Source of the DNA: Alphaproteobacteria bacterium
GTDB lineage: Bacteria; Pseudomonadota; Alphaproteobacteria; RF32; CAG-239
Direction: 5' to 3'
DNA: 64,000 nt
Assembly (NCBI GenBank): GCA_015062585.1
Contig: SUUJ01000003.1
Coordinates: 1 to 64,000 of the forward strand
A program made the translations under genes and the position numbers. A model generated the notes under the pieces. It ran no database searches and was not told the DNA's origin. It was given only the letters and a program-made list of their open reading frames with translations. Below are positions 53,498-64,000 of this stretch, one piece after another. Every line of letters begins with the position of its first letter. Position 1 is the stretch's first letter.

Positions 53498-54246
53498 TAT
53501 TCTCTTCCTCCACTTAAAAATCTAAACACATTTTGATTTGGCGGGTTTTTCAACAAATCCTTAGGATTACCACGGGCTGAAATACCTTTTACATCAACAT
53601 CCAAAAACACCGAATTATTACCTATGGCAAAAATCGAACTAAGTTCATGAGTGATAACCACAATGGTAGTACCCAAACTCCTGTTAATTTCCAAAATCAA
53701 ATCATCAAGCAGCTTTGAACTGACCGGATCAAGACCGGCGGACGGTTCATCAAAATACAATATTTTTGGATCTAAAGCCAGAGCTCTGGCCAAACCGGCG
53801 CGTTTTTTCATACCGCCGCTGATTTCCGAAGGATAAAAATCGCCATATCCCTTTAGCCCCACCAAAGCTAATTTAAGTTCGACCAAATCAGCAATCATCT
53901 TAGGTGTATAATCAGTGTATTCTTGCAGTGGCAAAGCAATGTTTTCCGCCAAGGTCATTGATGAAAAAAGTGCACCACTTTGATACAAAATACCGCAATT
54001 TTGCATAATCAATTTTTTATTTTCATCATCTTGAGCATAAAAATTTTTGCCCAAAACAAAAACTTTTCCTTTTGCCGGTTCTTTTAATCCGGTCATAACC
54101 CTCATCAGCGAACTTTTACCGCAACCGGAACCGCCCATAATAATGAAAACATCGCCTTTATTTACTGCAAAATCAACATCACGCATCAAGACATTACTGC
54201 CGTAAGCAACTTCAATTTTCTCACCTTTTATACTGATGTTTTCCAT
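53497..54246 (-). CDS. ABC transporter ATP-binding protein (MlaF-like)
   Basis: Walker A GGSGCGKSS, signature EISGGMKKRAGLARALALDPKILYFDEPSAGLDP. Confidence 0.94.
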   Translation of the reverse strand: MENISIKGEKIEVAYGSNVLMRDVDFAVNKGDVFIIMGGSGCGKSSLMRVMTGLKEPAKGKVFVLGKNFYAQDDENKKLIMQNCGILYQSGALFSSMTLAENIALPLQEYTDYTPKMIADLVELKLALVGLKGYGDFYPSEISGGMKKRAGLARALALDPKILYFDEPSAGLDPVSSKLLDDLILEINRSLGTTIVVITHELSSIFAIGNNSVFLDVDVKGISARGNPKDLLKNPPNQNVFRFLSGGRE

Positions 54247-54249
54247 AGT

Positions 54250-55356
54250 TTATATTCCCATTGCCTGACAAATCCAAGTTATAATACCTGTCGCCACAAT
54301 CATTATTACAATAGATGACACCACAGCTTTTGTAGTTGCTAAACCGACACTATCGGCATTTCTTCCGCAAGCAATTCCATAATAACAACCGCAAGCCGAA
54401 ATAATTACGCCATATACCAACCCGTGAAAAAGCCCGACCAAAAAGTTATTTAGCCCAAATGCTTCAACCGAAAAATGAACATATTGTTGCGGTGCAATAT
54501 CCAATATAAAAATTGCCACCACCCCGCCACCGATAATTCCCATAATATCGGCCAACATCGTCAAAAACGGCATAACCAAAACCAAACTCAGTAATCTTGG
54601 CAAAATAAGAAAATCGCTGACATCAAAGCCCAATGTTTTTAACGCATCTACCTCTTCATTAACCTGCATAGTACCGATTGTTGCCGCATATGAAGCCCCT
54701 GTCCTGCCGGCCATAATAATTCCGGCCATAATTGCTCCCATAATTCTTATCATGCCGATAGTAACCAATGATGCTATATAAATCTCAGCTCCAAACATTT
54801 TAAGCTGAATAGCTCCGACAAAAGCTAAGATTAACCCTACCATAAAACTGACAAGACTGACTATACCCACGGCCTTATAACCGCAATCTTCCAAAGCAAA
54901 ATCAAAATCTATTTTGCGCATAACCGCAGTTCCGGATATAAAGCGCCTTAGCGAAGCAAAAACATCTTTCAAAAAGGCCATAACTTTTTTTATTGTGGCA
55001 ATATTTTCAATAGTCCGACCACCCACCCGTTCAAAAAACGGTATTTTTTTATCCTTAGAAACAGTTGGTTTTCTATCAACTTTTAACGCAAGCTCAACCA
55101 ATTGTTGAAGATTTTTCGGCAACCCCGACCAATCAATCTTAATATCGTTCTTTTGACAAACAAGGGCTAACTTAAATAAAATTGCCACCAACGAAGAATC
55201 CCACTTTTGTAGTTCTTCGGTATTAAAGCTGACTTTTTCTACATTTTTTAGTGAATTAAACAGAGCATTTATTCGTTTTTGATCATCATAAAGCAAAATA
55301 TCTCCAACCGGCGATATCAAAAAATGATTATCATTCTTTTCAAACTCTAATCCCAT
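54250..55356 (-). CDS. MlaE-family permease with N-terminal STAS-like domain
   Basis: IMAGRTGASYAATIGTMQVNEEVDALKTLGFDVSDFLILPRLLSLVLVMPFLTMLADIMGIIGG. Confidence 0.93.
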   Translation of the reverse strand: MGLEFEKNDNHFLISPVGDILLYDDQKRINALFNSLKNVEKVSFNTEELQKWDSSLVAILFKLALVCQKNDIKIDWSGLPKNLQQLVELALKVDRKPTVSKDKKIPFFERVGGRTIENIATIKKVMAFLKDVFASLRRFISGTAVMRKIDFDFALEDCGYKAVGIVSLVSFMVGLILAFVGAIQLKMFGAEIYIASLVTIGMIRIMGAIMAGIIMAGRTGASYAATIGTMQVNEEVDALKTLGFDVSDFLILPRLLSLVLVMPFLTMLADIMGIIGGGVVAIFILDIAPQQYVHFSVEAFGLNNFLVGLFHGLVYGVIISACGCYYGIACGRNADSVGLATTKAVVSSIVIMIVATGIITWICQAMGI

Positions 55357-55433
55357 AAACTTTGCTCTTTTTTTGAATAAGTTAGAGATATAATATATTC
55401 CTTAAATAAAAAAAGCAACTGTTACATCTGAAT

Positions 55434-55496
55434 AAAAAAGAGGCTGAAAACTCATGTAGCTAAGCTACACAAATATTTTCAGCCTTTTATTCTTTT
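55434..55496. terminator. Strong hairpin with CTCATGTA...TACACA core (repeat-family related)
   Basis: AAAAAAGAGGCTGAAAACTCATGTAGCTAAGCTACACAAATATTTTCAGCCTTTTATTCTTTT. Confidence 0.8.
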
Positions 55497-55524
55497 GCAC
55501 TTAGAATATTCTTATCCGACTTTT

Positions 55525-56865
55525 TTATTCGTCATCATTTTCATCGGAAATAATAATTTCTTTTTTCTTCATTTTTATTCTGGTTATGCGCATATTATCA
55601 ACCTCCATAACCTCATAAAAACCATATTCATCTTCAACCTTATCGCCAACTTTAGGAATTTGTCCCAATAGTCCGAATACATATCCGCCGATTGTTGATT
55701 CTTCGTGCTCAACCTCGGGCAATTCCATACATTCGAAAGCATCTTCAATCAAAAATGTACCTTCAAACTCGCAAATAGTTTCATCAATTTTCTTAATCGG
55801 TTCACAGGACGGAACATCATGTTCATCCAAAATATCACCGACTAATTCTTCCAAAATATCTTCCATTGTGAGCATACCGGCAGTTCCGCCATATTCGTCA
55901 ACTACTATTGCAAGATGTATTCTTTCACACATCATTTCTTGCAAAATTTCGGAAATAGATTTGTTTTCGGGTACAAATAAAATTTTGCGAGAAATCTTCT
56001 TCAAGAAATCTTTATCGGCTTTTTCTCCGCTATGTTCCAGAAAATCTCTGATATGTATCATTCCGACCACATGGTCGCGATCTTTATCACAAATCGGAAA
56101 ACGGTTGTGACCGTGCTTTTTAATAAAATCCAAAGCTTCTTCAAATGAATAATGCGTATAAAGACACTTCATATCTTGTCTCGGCATCATAATTTCATGA
56201 GCGCAAATTTCCGAAAAATTGATGGCATTTTGAATAATTTCGCCTTCGGTTTCATCAATAATACCGGCACCTTGTGAAGCATCAATAATGATTTTAATTT
56301 CTTCTTCCGAATGGGCATTTTCATCTTCGACAGCCTGTCTTACCCCCATTGCCTTCAAAATCCAAATTGATACATGGTCAAAAATCCAAATAAACGGCGA
56401 AAAAATTCTGTTAAAAGTATACAACGCCGGTGCGATTCGCAAAACATAGCGTTCGGTATCCTGAATAGCCAAAGATTTCGGCACCAATTCGCCTAACACC
56501 ACATGCAACAATGTAATAAATGTAAAGGCCACACCAAAGCTGATTGAATGCAACAACACCGGATTATCTGCCAACCAATAACCGAAACATTGTTCCAAAA
56601 GCTTTGAAACAGCCGGTTCGCCTATCCAACCCAAACCAAGTGAAGCAATGGTAATACCCAGTTGAATTGCACTCAAATAAGTATTTAGCCTATCATTTAT
56701 TTTTAGCGCAATTTTTGCACGTTTGCTGCCTTGATGAGCAAGCTCTTCCAATTTTGAGCGTCTTATTTTAACAATAGAAAATTCTGAAACTACGAAAAAA
56801 GCATTGGCAAAAACCAAAAACAAAACCAACGCGATGTTGATTGCATACATATAAGCGGGTGTCAT
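55525..56865 (-). CDS. CNNM/CorC (HlyC/CorC) family protein with CBS pair
   Basis: DUF21 membrane domain (NAFFVVSEFSIVKIRRSKLEELAHQGSKRAKIAL), CBS region MMPRQDMKCLYT...VVDEYGGTAGMLTMEDILEELVGDI. Confidence 0.93.
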   Translation of the reverse strand: MTPAYMYAINIALVLFLVFANAFFVVSEFSIVKIRRSKLEELAHQGSKRAKIALKINDRLNTYLSAIQLGITIASLGLGWIGEPAVSKLLEQCFGYWLADNPVLLHSISFGVAFTFITLLHVVLGELVPKSLAIQDTERYVLRIAPALYTFNRIFSPFIWIFDHVSIWILKAMGVRQAVEDENAHSEEEIKIIIDASQGAGIIDETEGEIIQNAINFSEICAHEIMMPRQDMKCLYTHYSFEEALDFIKKHGHNRFPICDKDRDHVVGMIHIRDFLEHSGEKADKDFLKKISRKILFVPENKSISEILQEMMCERIHLAIVVDEYGGTAGMLTMEDILEELVGDILDEHDVPSCEPIKKIDETICEFEGTFLIEDAFECMELPEVEHEESTIGGYVFGLLGQIPKVGDKVEDEYGFYEVMEVDNMRITRIKMKKKEIIISDENDDE

Positions 56866-57155
56866 AACTCTAAATCAGGTACCTCATAAAATATCAAAAA
56901 AACAAGAACATACTACATACTAATATTTGCTTTGTCAACGAATGAAAACACGAAATAGAAAAGTTATAAAAAAATATGTTGCCTTATACATCAAACAATG
57001 ATATGTTACCCCAATCTTTTGATATTATTAGTTACATATATTAGTATAACTTCAGGTGTTTTTCATCTTACTTTCGTTATTCTAACACCATAAGTGTAAC
57101 TATTTTATTAAAAGCCGTTAAATAAAACCGCAAAATAAATAAAAATAACAAGCAT

Positions 57156-57626
57156 ATGAAGAAGTTCGAAAAAAAACAACTGGATTTCCTCTTAACATTA
57201 CCTAAAGAGGAACTGGCACATCATGTAGGAAATATTTATCCTTCGGTGCAAATGGAATTATTTCAAAATTTTCCTGAAACATTTAAGATCTTGTCCGACA
57301 GAGTTAACATTATCACACCTGTGGTAAGAAAAATGTTAGCCAGCCATAAAAAAATTTGGTTGGATGTCTTAAAAAAGCAACCCTTCTCCTATGAGGACGA
57401 AGCAGCCATGATAAAGCTGTGGCCCGAGATTACAAAAGAGATTCAAGACAGTCGTATAGAAAACGATTGCTTGCTTCCCGAAACCGAAAAGGCTTACTAT
57501 AACCTCTGTAAAAAAAATCCTAATCTGCCAAGAATTAAATATATTTGGCACCCCGCTTTCAATGAGCAAGAGGAAAAAGAGGAAACGATTGAGCAGATGA
57601 TTCAGGATCTGGAATTGCTTTCTTAA
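57156..57626 (+). CDS. Hypothetical protein (156 aa)
   Basis: Intact ORF MKKFEKKQLDFLLTLPKEELAHHVGNIYPSVQMELFQNFPETF, followed by a terminator. Confidence 0.6.
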   Translation: MKKFEKKQLDFLLTLPKEELAHHVGNIYPSVQMELFQNFPETFKILSDRVNIITPVVRKMLASHKKIWLDVLKKQPFSYEDEAAMIKLWPEITKEIQDSRIENDCLLPETEKAYYNLCKKNPNLPRIKYIWHPAFNEQEEKEETIEQMIQDLELLS

Positions 57627-57645
57627 TTAAGCATCTGATACTTTC

Positions 57646-57689
57646 AAAAAAAACGACAGCCATTAAAAAGCTGTCGTTTTCTTTTTTTC
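57646..57689. terminator. Bidirectional terminator
   Basis: AAAAAAAACGACAGCCATTAAAAAGCTGTCGTTTTCTTTTTTT. Confidence 0.8.
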
Positions 57690-57701
57690 TAGTTTTTTTA
57701 C

Positions 57702-59366
<1,665 letters not shown>

Positions 59367-59374
59367 TTATAAAA

Positions 59375-59665
59375 CTATTCTTCTACGACGCCCAAAATTT
59401 CAGCTTCTTTAATAATCAGCCTGGTCTCGCCGTTAACCTTTACTTCAGTTCCTGACCACTTGCCGAACAATACCTTATCACCAACTTTAACATTTAAAGG
59501 AACAACTTGTCCTGTTTCAGCTCTATATCCATCTCCTATGGCTTCAACAATACCCTCCGATGGTTTTTCTTTGGCTGTATCCGGAATAATAATTCCGCCC
59601 GCAGTCTTAGTACTTTCTTCCAATCTTTTCACTAACACTCTGTCATGCAAAGGTCTGATTTTCAT
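59375..59665 (-). CDS. groS: Co-chaperonin GroES
   Basis: [38 protein letters not shown]...[16 protein letters not shown]. Confidence 0.98.
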   Translation of the reverse strand: MKIRPLHDRVLVKRLEESTKTAGGIIIPDTAKEKPSEGIVEAIGDGYRAETGQVVPLNVKVGDKVLFGKWSGTEVKVNGETRLIIKEAEILGVVEE

Positions 59666-59745
59666 TTTGTAATACTCCATTATATTTAATTTACGCTAAT
59701 CTTTTAGTTAGTTACCAAAATACAACTTGTCAAGAGTCTGTTCAC

Positions 59746-59779
59746 AAAAAAATGCCCTTTTAAACAAGGGCATTCTTTT
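59746..59779. terminator. Terminator
   Basis: AAAAAAATGCCCTTTTAAACAAGGGCATTCTTTT. Confidence 0.8.
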
Positions 59780-59796
59780 ATAATTGTTAAATCAAA

Positions 59797-60561
59797 TTAT
59801 TTAGTTTCATTTTTCTTGATAATGGTCAATGTTTGCGTAATAGCCGCAACCAAGAAGCTGACTACGAACAAGAATGAGAACAAAGCCACACTGCCAAAGA
59901 ATATCCAAGCCTGCGGATATATAAAGCTGATTTCACGAGCCACAGCACTCATCCAACCATCCATAACAAACAACTTAACCAATGTATACATTGCCATTCC
60001 TAAATCGGCAAACATCGAAAAACTGTCGCCATAGAAATTTACGGCCAAAATAGCAAATACATAAAACGAAATTACAAAAATTCCCAAAAAAGCAAAGAAC
60101 AGCGGCAACAATTCCAAAAATATGCCGATCAGTTTATCCATTTTTGCAAATTTGGAAACATATTTAAACAATCTGAACAATCTGAATGTTCTAAATACAA
60201 TAAACGAGCTGGCTACGGGCACCGAAGATATAACAACGATAATCAAATCAAATATATTCCAACCTGATTTAAAAAACTTCTTTTTCAAAGCAAATATCTT
60301 CAAGAACATTTCCACTATAAAAATACCCATAAACAGTCTGTCTAAAAAGTAAAGCAAATTTCCATAGTAAAAATCCATTGTCGGAGATGTCATCAAACCA
60401 AGCACAACAGCATTGGCCAAAATCACAAACATAATAAACATCTCAAATGTAAAACCGGTAACCAATTTGGTCAAACGCCTTTGGTCATCATCATAATACA
60501 AAGAATCAACAAACTTTTTAGTTTTACCTGATTTTTTGTCATTTTTCTTTTCAGCAACCAT
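59797..60561 (-). CDS. Voltage-gated-like ion channel (ion transport domain)
   Basis: S1-S4-like hydrophobic segments with FRTFRLFRLFKYVSKFAKMDKLIGIFLE and pore-like segment LVKLFVMDGWMSAVAREIS. Confidence 0.8.
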   Translation of the reverse strand: MVAEKKNDKKSGKTKKFVDSLYYDDDQRRLTKLVTGFTFEMFIMFVILANAVVLGLMTSPTMDFYYGNLLYFLDRLFMGIFIVEMFLKIFALKKKFFKSGWNIFDLIIVVISSVPVASSFIVFRTFRLFRLFKYVSKFAKMDKLIGIFLELLPLFFAFLGIFVISFYVFAILAVNFYGDSFSMFADLGMAMYTLVKLFVMDGWMSAVAREISFIYPQAWIFFGSVALFSFLFVVSFLVAAITQTLTIIKKNETK

Positions 60562-60579
60562 AACTTTTCTCCCTGATAT

Positions 60580-61242
60580 CTAAAATCTCAATATTGCTAC
60601 TACGATTCCGGCAATAGCAATCATAGGCCCGAACGCCAAAGATTTTTTCCTTTGAACCAAAGCCCAAACAATACCCAATATCGACGCACCGGCGATAACA
60701 TTTAACAATCCCTCTACACCAAGCCATGCACCTAGTGCCGACAATAATTTTATATCACCACCGCCAAACGCATCTTTTTTATACCATACAATTAACAAGC
60801 ATACCAACACCGGCAAGAAATATCCTACCATTGCGCCGATTACACTATCTTCTATCTGCAAATTGCTCAATCCGAAACAAGCAACAAACACACCCAATAA
60901 CAACAGCGGAATTGTCAAAATATCCGGCAACAACAAACTTCTGAAATCAATTTCTGCCAACAACAACAGCAAGCAGATGTACAAGGTCAAAAATGCCGGC
61001 GCGATATTACTTGTAAAGAATAATCCCAAAGCAACTACTAAAGCGCTAAACAGACCGCACATCAACGAACGCCACATAAATTTTTTGTAAAGTTTAGTCT
61101 TCCTGATGGCTTTCAATTTTTTTTCATGTCTGAACAACTCAACCAAAGCCCCTGCAAAAGTAGCCGGCATAAATTTATTAAATCGTCTTGCCATATACGG
61201 CACACAAAATCCGAAAACAAGCGCACAAAAAACAAAGAGCAT
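60580..61242 (-). CDS. Prepilin peptidase (A24 family)
   Basis: LLLLAEIDFRSLLLPDILTIPLLLLG...KKDAFGGGDIKLLSALGAWLG (D...GGGD catalytic motifs). Confidence 0.88.
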   Translation of the reverse strand: MLFVFCALVFGFCVPYMARRFNKFMPATFAGALVELFRHEKKLKAIRKTKLYKKFMWRSLMCGLFSALVVALGLFFTSNIAPAFLTLYICLLLLLAEIDFRSLLLPDILTIPLLLLGVFVACFGLSNLQIEDSVIGAMVGYFLPVLVCLLIVWYKKDAFGGGDIKLLSALGAWLGVEGLLNVIAGASILGIVWALVQRKKSLAFGPMIAIAGIVVAILRF

Positions 61243-61298
61243 AATCGATTCCTTTCGCTATTATGCCCTTTGATTATCACAAAAAAGATAAAATTTGA

Positions 61299-63140
61299 TT
61301 AACTTAACGAGTTTAAGATATAACTGCTTATCTTTTCCGCATAAAATGACGGATCGGATATCGGCTCGCCTTCAGCAACTTTTGACTGATCGAGCAATAC
61401 TTTGGCAATTTCCTCAACTTTTGCCTTGTTATTTTCACTCATAACCATATCGCTGAGTTTAATAATCAGCGGATGATACGGATTAAGTTCCAAAATTCTG
61501 GTTGATGCAAAAGCGGTTTGTTGCTGATGATTTTTCATCAATCTTTCGAGATGCAAGCTCATTTGTCCGCCCTCAACAGTCAGACTTACCGGTGAGGTAG
61601 TCAATTTTTCGGTTGAAGTAACTTTACCTACTTCGTTTTTCAACAATTCGCTCATAAATTCACACAGCTTTTCCAAACTTCCTTCATCAGCTTTTTTCTC
61701 CGCTCTTTTCCATGTCATATCAACATCAGCCTGAGAAATATGCTTGATAGCATAACCCTTAAAATTAGGCAAAACCTGAGGCCAAAATTCGTCAATCGGT
61801 TCGTTCATAAGCAAAACCTCGATTCCTTTTTGCTTAAAAGCTTCCAATTGCGGATTATTGCGCAATACGGCAATATCATCACCGGTAATATAATAAATTG
61901 CCTTTTGGTCTTTGTCGCAACGAGCAATATACTCATCCAATGAAGTCAGCTTTTCATTATCATTAGTTGAATAAAAATAAGATATTTCTGCTATTTCTTC
62001 ACGATTTTTAATATCTTCGTAAATACCTTCTTTCAAAACAATACCGAAGTTTTTCCAAAATTCGATATAGTCATCATAATTTTTGGCTTTCTTTTTCAAT
62101 TCTTTCAAAAGGCGTGAAACCGTGCCGTTTTTTATTTTTTCCATCAAAGGCGAATTTTGCAGCATTTCGCGAGATATATTCAAAGGCAAATCCGCACTGT
62201 CAACAACACCTTTTACAAAACGCAAATAATTAGGCATCAATTGTTCGATTTTGTCAGAGATAAACACTTTATTTATATATAGCTTAAACGAATTTTTCTT
62301 ATCCGGCTGAAACAAATCATACGGAGCTTTTTGCGGTACAAACAACAATCCGGTATATTCCAAATTGCCTTCAGCCTTAAAATGCAAGGTCAGCCAAGGA
62401 TCATCAAAATTATGCGAAATATGTTGATAAAAATCTTTGTACTGATCTTTGGTAATTTCGGCTTTATTTCTCGCCCACAGAGCCGAACCTTTGTTAATAA
62501 CTTCTTCGCCGACCTTATCCAAATCGAGTACAATCTTATAATCTATATGGTCTGAATAAGTTCTTACAATTTGTCTTAAATAAATGGTATCGACATAGTT
62601 TTTTTCATCTTTTTTCAAAAACAACTTGATATCGGTACCGTTAACATCTTTGTTGGTTTCAGTAATTTCAAAACCGTCGATTCCATTCGAAACCCATTTC
62701 CAAGCTTGGTCTTCTCCGGCTTTTTTAGTAACAATTTCGACTTTATCTGCCACCATAAATGCCGAATAAAAACCCACGCCGAACTGTCCGATAAGCTCAC
62801 AAATAGAGCCATTATCCGAAGCATTTTTAACAAAATCGGCAGTACCGGACTTGGCAATTGTACCCAAATGATCAATCAAGTCTTGTTTGTTCATTCCGAT
62901 TCCATTGTCCGAAACGGTTAGAGTATTTTCTTTTTCATCAGGCTTCAAAATTATCTTAAACTCGCCCGAAGCCTTAGCAATATCAGGATTGGTCAACGCC
63001 AAATATCTCAGTTTATCGCAAGCATCCGAAGCATTGGATATTAACTCTCTTAAAAATATTTGTTTTTCGGAATAAAGTGAATTTATCACAATGTCGAGCA
63101 TTTTGCTGACATCAGCCTGAAAAGCTATTTTATCGGACAT
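61299..63140 (-). CDS. htpG: Chaperone HtpG (Hsp90)
   Basis: IALQ-like start, SLYSEKQIFLRELISNASDACDKLRYLAL...DNGIGM...GTIAKSGTADF...GQFGVGFYSAFMVADKV. Confidence 0.97.
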   Translation of the reverse strand: MSDKIAFQADVSKMLDIVINSLYSEKQIFLRELISNASDACDKLRYLALTNPDIAKASGEFKIILKPDEKENTLTVSDNGIGMNKQDLIDHLGTIAKSGTADFVKNASDNGSICELIGQFGVGFYSAFMVADKVEIVTKKAGEDQAWKWVSNGIDGFEITETNKDVNGTDIKLFLKKDEKNYVDTIYLRQIVRTYSDHIDYKIVLDLDKVGEEVINKGSALWARNKAEITKDQYKDFYQHISHNFDDPWLTLHFKAEGNLEYTGLLFVPQKAPYDLFQPDKKNSFKLYINKVFISDKIEQLMPNYLRFVKGVVDSADLPLNISREMLQNSPLMEKIKNGTVSRLLKELKKKAKNYDDYIEFWKNFGIVLKEGIYEDIKNREEIAEISYFYSTNDNEKLTSLDEYIARCDKDQKAIYYITGDDIAVLRNNPQLEAFKQKGIEVLLMNEPIDEFWPQVLPNFKGYAIKHISQADVDMTWKRAEKKADEGSLEKLCEFMSELLKNEVGKVTSTEKLTTSPVSLTVEGGQMSLHLERLMKNHQQQTAFASTRILELNPYHPLIIKLSDMVMSENNKAKVEEIAKVLLDQSKVAEGEPISDPSFYAEKISSYILNSLS

Positions 63141-63291
63141 AAAGTACAACTCCTTTAAGTTTTTTTATTGCATAACTATATCCATAGTTAGTAACTTTTT
63201 TTGCTCATTGCAAGATTATACTTGATTTATTTTGCAAATTGGTTACATTGTAGTCTGATTTTTTAATAAACAACTATTGGAGTTTAATATA

Positions 63292-63531
63292 ATGGTATCT
63301 GTTGTTAATGATGCTTGCGTAAAATGTAAATCTTGCGTAGAAGTATGCCCTGTTGATGCTTTTCGTGAAGCTGAAAATATGTTGGTAATTGACCCTGATG
63401 TATGTATTGATTGTGGCGTTTGCATTTCTGAATGCCCTCAAGAAGCTATCACTCCTGAAGATGAAGCTGATGAAAAATGGGTTAAATACGCTCAAGAAAA
63501 TGCTAAAAATTTGCCAAATGCAAATGAGTAA
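63292..63531 (+). CDS. 4Fe-4S/3Fe-4S ferredoxin
   Basis: [53 protein letters not shown]. Confidence 0.94.
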   Translation: MVSVVNDACVKCKSCVEVCPVDAFREAENMLVIDPDVCIDCGVCISECPQEAITPEDEADEKWVKYAQENAKNLPNANE

Positions 63532-63549
63532 TTTTTAACAAATATAAAT

Positions 63550-63592
63550 AAAAAAAACTCCTCTTTTGGCAAAGAAAGGGGAGTTTTTTATC
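63550..63592 (+). terminator. Rho-independent terminator
   Basis: AAAAAAACTCCTCTTTTGGCAAAGAAAGGGGAGTTTTTTATC. Confidence 0.75.
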
Positions 63593-63607
63593 TGTTAGCG
63601 AGGTATA

Positions 63608-64000
63608 ATGATTAAGCAAACTGAAATTGCAACATATTACGATGTAGTAGGTATCGGCAATGCCATTGTTGATGTTTTGGCCAAGGTCGGCGATCGATTC
63701 TTAACCGAGCGCAATTTACCCAAAGGTTGTATGACCTTACTAAACGCTCAAGATGCCGGCAAAATTTATGCCGACATTGTTCCCGAATGTCAAGTATCAG
63801 GCGGTTCGGCAGCCAACACTGTCGCCGGATTGGCTTCACTTGGCGGAGCACCGGCTTTTATCGGCAAAGTTCACGACGATTTGCTCGGACAAGAGTTTAC
63901 CAAAGATATCGGCTCGGCAGGTATTGACTTTTTTACCGCACCTTTGAAAGAAGGTCCGATGACCGGCCGTTCTATTGTTTTGGTCACTCCCGATGCTCAA
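63608..64000 (+). CDS. PfkB-family carbohydrate/nucleoside kinase (partial, runs off the right edge)
   Basis: MIKQTEIATYYDVVGIGNAIVDVLAKVGDRFLTERNLPKGCMTLL...VSGGSAANTVAGLASLGGAPAFIGKVHDDLLGQEFTKDI. Confidence 0.92.
   Translation, partial: MIKQTEIATYYDVVGIGNAIVDVLAKVGDRFLTERNLPKGCMTLLNAQDAGKIYADIVPECQVSGGSAANTVAGLASLGGAPAFIGKVHDDLLGQEFTKDIGSAGIDFFTAPLKEGPMTGRSIVLVTPDAQ

Overview
AT-rich chromosomal window that looks alphaproteobacterial (GapR/DUF2312 protein, TolB, three-gene Pnt transhydrogenase, Mla-type ABC/MCE system). Most of it is ordinary housekeeping: glyA, rpiB, tRNA-Cys, tRNA-Asn, rpoC/rpoB, a single-chain glycyl-tRNA synthetase, guaC, glgX, a Y-family polymerase, rplQ, galU, a large AsmA-like protein, a cdd/PNP/deoC/deoA operon, tolB, ruvX, amidase, DnaJ/TerB protein, pgeF/yfiH, deoB, pyk, gapR-like, two chromate-transport half proteins, pntAA/AB/B, an MCE transporter operon, a CorC-like protein, groES/groEL, an ion channel, a prepilin peptidase, htpG, ferredoxin and a partial PfkB kinase. 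Two non-ordinary signals stand out. (1) At about 2.0-2.5 kb and 21.1-24.1 kb, a repeat joins the 3' ends of two different tRNAs (Asn and Gln) at the same T-loop position to a shared core (GGGTACTCCCGC...GCGGGTCCTCCTCG...CCAACTATCCGCTCCGAAC) with a long CCAA...TTGG hairpin. In the 15.8-24.1 kb accessory region, repeats of this and related types separate single-gene modules (methyltransferase, GNAT, NTase-like, HAD-Nudix fusion, a nuclease-like/N6-methylase RM remnant fused tail-to-tail with a truncated WYL-type regulator), and the region ends at tRNA-Gln. (2) A second repeat family built on a CTCATGTAC-N6-8-GTACAC hairpin lies at gene 3' ends (downstream of rpoC, glyS and galU, with a related terminator near 55.4 kb), partly as 126- and 131-bp tandem units. 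An unassigned transcription unit with stable-RNA-style signals lies at 2606-2993. All assignments were made by reading sequence and motifs; no searches were run.
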